A DNA stretch of 9,514 bases from Sediminibacterium ginsengisoli (GTDB lineage: Bacteria > Bacteroidota > Bacteroidia > Chitinophagales > Chitinophagaceae), in contig CALPLN020000067.1 of the NCBI GenBank assembly GCA_943324415.2, positions 1-9,514 on the forward strand. The letters run 5' to 3'. Shown piece by piece: positions 7,436 to 9,514 of the stretch. Positions within the stretch are counted from its first letter, which is position 1; each line of letters starts with the position of its first letter. A program made the position numbers and the translations under genes. The notes beneath the pieces are model-generated. The model saw only the letters and a list, made by a program, of their open reading frames with translations. It searched no databases and had not been told where the DNA came from.

Positions 7436-7861
7436 ATGACTAAAAGACTACTCTGTTTGTTATTTGTATTGTTTGCCCAAAACGCCTTTACACAAACCAA
7501 AGACGCCCAAGCCATTCTCCAACTATTGTCAAAACAAGAAAATGCATGGAATCAGGGTGATATTACCCAGTTTATGCAGGGTTATTGGGAAAATGACAGC
7601 CTAGTCTTTGTGGGTAAAAATGGGCTCACTTATGGCTACAACAACACCCTCTCTAACTACAAAAAGAATTACCCTGATAAAACGTATATGGGTCAATTGA
7701 AGTTTACCATACTGTCCATGCAACCACTGGGCAAAGCGTTTTATAGTATCATTGGAAAATGGGCGCTCACCAGAACTGTCGGAAATTTGAGCGGACATTA
7801 TACCCTACTGCTTAAAAAAATAAATGGGCAATGGAAGATCGTTCAAGATCATAGCAGCTAA
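7436..7861 (+). CDS. Secreted NTF2-like (DUF4440/SnoaL-type) small protein
   Basis: A 141-residue protein. Residues 1-20 look like a Sec signal peptide: basic MTKRLL, a hydrophobic core LCLLFVLFA, then a polar QNAFTQ where cleavage is likely; Cys7 is not in a lipobox. The rest fits the DUF4440 branch of the NTF2-like fold: an N-terminal helix (AILQLLSKQENAWNQGD), FMQGYWENDSLVFVG, GLTYGYNNTLSNYKKNYP, GKWALTRTVG, and the closing strand NGQWKIVQDHSS. This cone-shaped alpha+beta fold may bind a small molecule or act as an enzyme; no catalytic residues can be assigned. The in-frame TTG at 7397 was rejected as start because it adds 13 polar residues in front of the signal peptide. It lies alone on its strand, divergent from the glycosylase gene and convergent with the small membrane protein gene (39-base gap). 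The periplasm is the expected location. Confidence 0.82.
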   Translation: MTKRLLCLLFVLFAQNAFTQTKDAQAILQLLSKQENAWNQGDITQFMQGYWENDSLVFVGKNGLTYGYNNTLSNYKKNYPDKTYMGQLKFTILSMQPLGKAFYSIIGKWALTRTVGNLSGHYTLLLKKINGQWKIVQDHSS

Positions 7862-7900
7862 GACAAAATGCACGAATTAAGACAGTAGTTGCTTTAGTAT

Positions 7901-8131
7901 TTAGTGCGAAAAATCAATCGGGTCTTTCCAGATTTTGTAGAGTAGCAAAAGATAACCCGAAGTACTTATCAAAAAGAAAGTATAATATAAATAGTTAAAC
8001 CATTGCCAATCTGCCTCTACAAAAGCGTATCCCAACATAATTCCTAATGTCGAATTCAAGCCCATCCATAAAAGGGTAAAACCGATGGTTCTAGATATTC
8101 TATTTAAAAATGCCATTACTTCTGGATCCAT
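7901..8131 (-). CDS. Small two-helix membrane protein, function unknown
   Basis: A 76-residue protein I do not recognise. Two hydrophobic segments are clear: about 16-38 (IGFTLLWMGLNSTLGIMLGY) and 45-66 (FNYLYYTFFLISTSGYLLLL), separated by a short acidic/aromatic loop (VEADWQW). The N-terminus starts MDPEVMAFLNRISR and the C-terminus is KIWKDPIDFSH. The basic residues at both ends (R11, R14; K66, K69) suggest a hairpin with both termini in the cytoplasm. Its ATG shares one base with the stop codon of the M23 peptidase gene (TAATG), so the two are almost certainly one transcript with coupled translation. A link to the peptidase, as an accessory or regulatory membrane partner, is inferred from this alone. 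That it is a real gene is supported by the start overlap and the coherent hydrophobic pattern. Confidence 0.72.
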   Translation of the reverse strand: MDPEVMAFLNRISRTIGFTLLWMGLNSTLGIMLGYAFVEADWQWFNYLYYTFFLISTSGYLLLLYKIWKDPIDFSH

Positions 8132-9102
8132 TAGTCTAAACTTTGTTTGTTTGCTGCTGCTTCTTTTAATAATCGATCAAATTGAGCAGGTGTTAAATCA
8201 TTAAAGAAATAATATACAGGATCCACTTTGGCACCGCGCTTGATGACTTCATAATGTAAATGTGATCCAGTACTCTTACCAGTACTTCCTACGTAACCAA
8301 TCACTTCTCCCCGCTTTACTGACTGACCCACTTTGGCTTTTACACGAACCATATGACCGTATAATGTCTGGAATCCATAACCATGATTGATCACTACTTT
8401 ATTACCATAACCATCTGTGTTGAACCCAGCTGCCTGAACAACACCATCAGAAGTGGCATAAATTGGTGTACCTGTTGGTGCAGAAAAATCAAGCCCCGCA
8501 TGTAATCTAAAGTCTTTATATAAAGGGTCAATACGATATCCAAAACCGGATGCTACGCGTTTCATATTTTTATTACTCACTGGCTGGATTGCTGGAATGG
8601 CTCTTAATAATTTTTCTTTATTCTTCACCATTGTCGTGATTTCAGTAAAAGACTTGCCTTGAAAAGACATTCTTAAACTCAAATTATTCAATTGATTGCG
8701 CATATTCTCAATCAACTCCGTATTGGACAAACTTTGAATCAATCTAATCTCATTTTTAGCCAACATTTCTGTAACCCTAGCACTATCTGGAATAGGTGTT
8801 GCTTCAAAAATAGAACGATATACCTCATTGTCCCTTTGTTCCAACTCTACCATCTGCAGCTCCAACTGCTTCATACGTTCTTGCAAAACGGCATAGCTCT
8901 CTTTATAAGCGATGTTTTGTTGTCTTAATAAACGTTCTTTTGGGGAGTCAATGTATTGAAATAAAATAGCTACAAAAAGAACGCCCACCGCTAAAGATGC
9001 AATGATAAAACCAATCGTTTGCAAAAGTCTAACCTTGAGGGGGACTTCGATTTTTTCAAACCTTAAAGTATGGGTGTTAAAGAAATATTTTATTTTCTTC
9101 AT
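8131..9102 (-). CDS. Membrane-anchored M23 (LytM/gluzincin-like) peptidase with coiled coil
   Basis: Predicted zinc endopeptidase acting on peptidoglycan peptides in the periplasm, or an activator of amidases. The order over 323 residues is: short basic cytoplasmic tail (1-24), one transmembrane helix (about 27-50), charged coiled coil (about 53-145, many E/Q/L/R heptads), linker, then the M23 domain (about 182-297) starting GFGYRIDPLYKDFRLHAGLD. All LytM active-site residues are present: H201 and D205 (HxxxD), H250 (YGH), H281 and H283 (HLH). It is therefore probably an active enzyme, unlike EnvC/NlpD-type proteins that have lost these residues. The C-terminal tail (DLTPAQFDRLLKEAAANKQ) is helical. 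The architecture resembles the single-pass M23 proteins common in Bacteroidota. The start at 9102 gives MKKIKYFFN; it is divergent from alaS by 121 bases. Its stop overlaps the next gene on the same strand. Confidence 0.93.
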   Translation of the reverse strand: MKKIKYFFNTHTLRFEKIEVPLKVRLLQTIGFIIASLAVGVLFVAILFQYIDSPKERLLRQQNIAYKESYAVLQERMKQLELQMVELEQRDNEVYRSIFEATPIPDSARVTEMLAKNEIRLIQSLSNTELIENMRNQLNNLSLRMSFQGKSFTEITTMVKNKEKLLRAIPAIQPVSNKNMKRVASGFGYRIDPLYKDFRLHAGLDFSAPTGTPIYATSDGVVQAAGFNTDGYGNKVVINHGYGFQTLYGHMVRVKAKVGQSVKRGEVIGYVGSTGKSTGSHLHYEVIKRGAKVDPVYYFFNDLTPAQFDRLLKEAAANKQSLD

Positions 9103-9151
9103 GTAGAATGATTATTTGCCTTCTAAAGTCATATAAAAAGGCTCAAATGCT

Positions 9152-9159
9152 TACCTTTG
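9152..9159 (+). promoter_or_regulatory. -7 promoter box, likely for alaS
   Basis: TACCTTTG is an exact TAnnTTTG match on the + strand, 64 bases before the alaS ATG. Transcription would start near 9163-9166 and give a leader of about 60 bases that includes the hairpin at 9187-9220. No good -33 box is seen (the nearest TTTG, 9115-9118, is 33 bases upstream). A second, weaker box TAATTTAG (9193-9200, one mismatch) could serve a shorter leader. Confidence 0.4.
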
Positions 9160-9178
9160 GAGACTTTTAGAAACGCTA

Positions 9179-9186
9179 CAAAGATA
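9179..9186 (-). promoter_or_regulatory. -7 promoter box, likely for the M23 peptidase unit
   Basis: Read on the - strand this is TATCTTTG, an exact TAnnTTTG match. A TTTG (9206-9203, - strand) lies 16 bases upstream of it, slightly short for the -33 box. Transcription would start near 9172, giving a leader of about 70 bases for the peptidase gene. It points toward the + strand -7 box at 9152-9159, so the two predicted transcripts overlap. Confidence 0.45.
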
Positions 9187-9220
9187 GCTTTTTAATTTAG
9201 CTCAAAGCTTAAAATAAAGC
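9187..9220 (+). repeat. Imperfect hairpin next to the alaS start codon
   Basis: Three nested pairings form one stem: GCTTT (9187-9191) with AAAGC (9216-9220), TTT (9196-9198) with AAA (9211-9213), and AGCT (9199-9202) with AGCT (9206-9209), closing on a 3-base loop. A small internal loop and one bulge interrupt it. It ends 3 bases before the alaS ATG, so if transcribed it would sit in the ribosome-binding region. Its AT content makes it weak. Confidence 0.3.
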
Positions 9221-9223
9221 CCT

Positions 9224-9514
9224 ATGATGAAGAGTTCAGAAATAAGACAACAGTTTTTAGATTTTTTTGCGACCAAAGGGCATGCGATTGTGCCATCGGC
9301 CCCGATCGTAGTTAAAAACGACCCTACCTTGTTGTTTACCAATTCAGGCATGAACCAATTCAAGGATTATTTTTTAGGAAACCAACAACCTAAGTACTCT
9401 AAAATTGCAGATACCCAAAAATGTTTAAGGGTAAGTGGAAAGCACAACGACTTAGAGGAAGTGGGTGTAGACACTTACCACCACACCATGTTTGAAATGT
9501 TGGGCAACTGGAGT
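9224..9514 (+). CDS. alaS: Alanyl-tRNA synthetase, N-terminal 97 codons (cut by window end)
   Basis: Class II aminoacyl-tRNA synthetase that attaches alanine to tRNA-Ala in the cytoplasm. Only the start of the catalytic domain is present, out of about 870 residues in the family. The N-terminus is highly typical: MKSSEIRQQFLDFF, GHAIVPSAPIV, DPTLLFTNSGMNQFKDYFLG, KCLRVSGKHNDLEEVG, then HHTMFEMLGNWS at the edge. Class II motif 1 and the conserved Arg of CLRVSGKHND are visible. Two adjacent ATG codons (9224 and 9227) are possible starts; the second gives the more typical MKSSEIR. No Shine-Dalgarno is seen. It is divergent from the M23 peptidase gene, with shared regulatory sequence between them. 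Confidence 0.97.
   Translation, partial: MMKSSEIRQQFLDFFATKGHAIVPSAPIVVKNDPTLLFTNSGMNQFKDYFLGNQQPKYSKIADTQKCLRVSGKHNDLEEVGVDTYHHTMFEMLGNWS

Noticed and set aside
7436..7500. Lipoprotein signal in the NTF2-like protein (Cys7)
   Set aside because: The Cys is at the start of the hydrophobic core and not in an L-x-G/A-C lipobox, so a standard secretion signal is more likely.
7870..7907. GCAC...GTGC pair as a bidirectional terminator between the NTF2-like and small membrane genes
   Set aside because: Only 4 pairs with a 30-base loop and no following T-run; too weak.
8692..8928. 78-codon + strand frame opposite the M23 coiled coil
   Set aside because: It is rich in I/L/Q/N in the way expected from the complement of a coiled coil, with no promoter or domain.
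1..9514. A new defence, secretion or biosynthetic system
   Set aside because: Every gene but one has a recognisable housekeeping or common family, the genes lie in several separate units on both strands, and there are no repeats or mobile-element marks of an accessory island.

Overview
The window looks like the chromosome of a Bacteroidota bacterium, most likely family Chitinophagaceae (Sediminibacterium-like; this is a judgement from protein style, not a search). The signs are AT-rich DNA, no clear Shine-Dalgarno sequences, short spacers, -7 promoter boxes of the Bacteroidota form TAnnTTTG, a Bacteroidota-type PEP carboxylase, and the PBP2-RodA gene pair. All genes are housekeeping or ordinary metabolic types. 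I see no mobile element, CRISPR array, tRNA or rRNA, and no stretch over 300 bases without a gene.

Left part (1-4130, + strand): the 3' portion of mrdA (PBP2 transpeptidase; its start lies off the window) is followed 3 bases later by rodA (SEDS glycosyltransferase). Together they form the peptidoglycan polymerase/crosslinker core of the cell-elongation machine. A metallo-beta-lactamase-fold hydrolase follows after 15 bases, with a perfect -7 box almost touching its ATG. Middle (4205-7368): ppc (PEP carboxylase, anaplerotic oxaloacetate supply) has its own likely promoter. It ends tail-to-tail, with a 4-base overlap, against an AlkA-like DNA glycosylase on the - strand.

Right part (7436-9514): a small secreted NTF2-like protein (+) converges on a two-gene - strand unit. 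That unit is a membrane-anchored M23 (LytM-type) peptidase whose stop codon overlaps the start of a 76-residue two-helix membrane protein. Divergent from the peptidase is alaS (alanyl-tRNA synthetase), of which only the first 97 codons are present. The 121-base alaS/M23 spacer holds two face-to-face -7 boxes and an imperfect hairpin next to the alaS start.

Functionally, mrdA, rodA and the M23 peptidase concern cell-wall growth, ppc central carbon metabolism, the glycosylase base-excision repair, and alaS translation. I did not find a convincing new multi-gene system. The points most worth a second look are the Cys/His cluster in PBP2, a 16-residue basic insertion in RodA, the near-leaderless promoters, and the alaS/M23 spacer.
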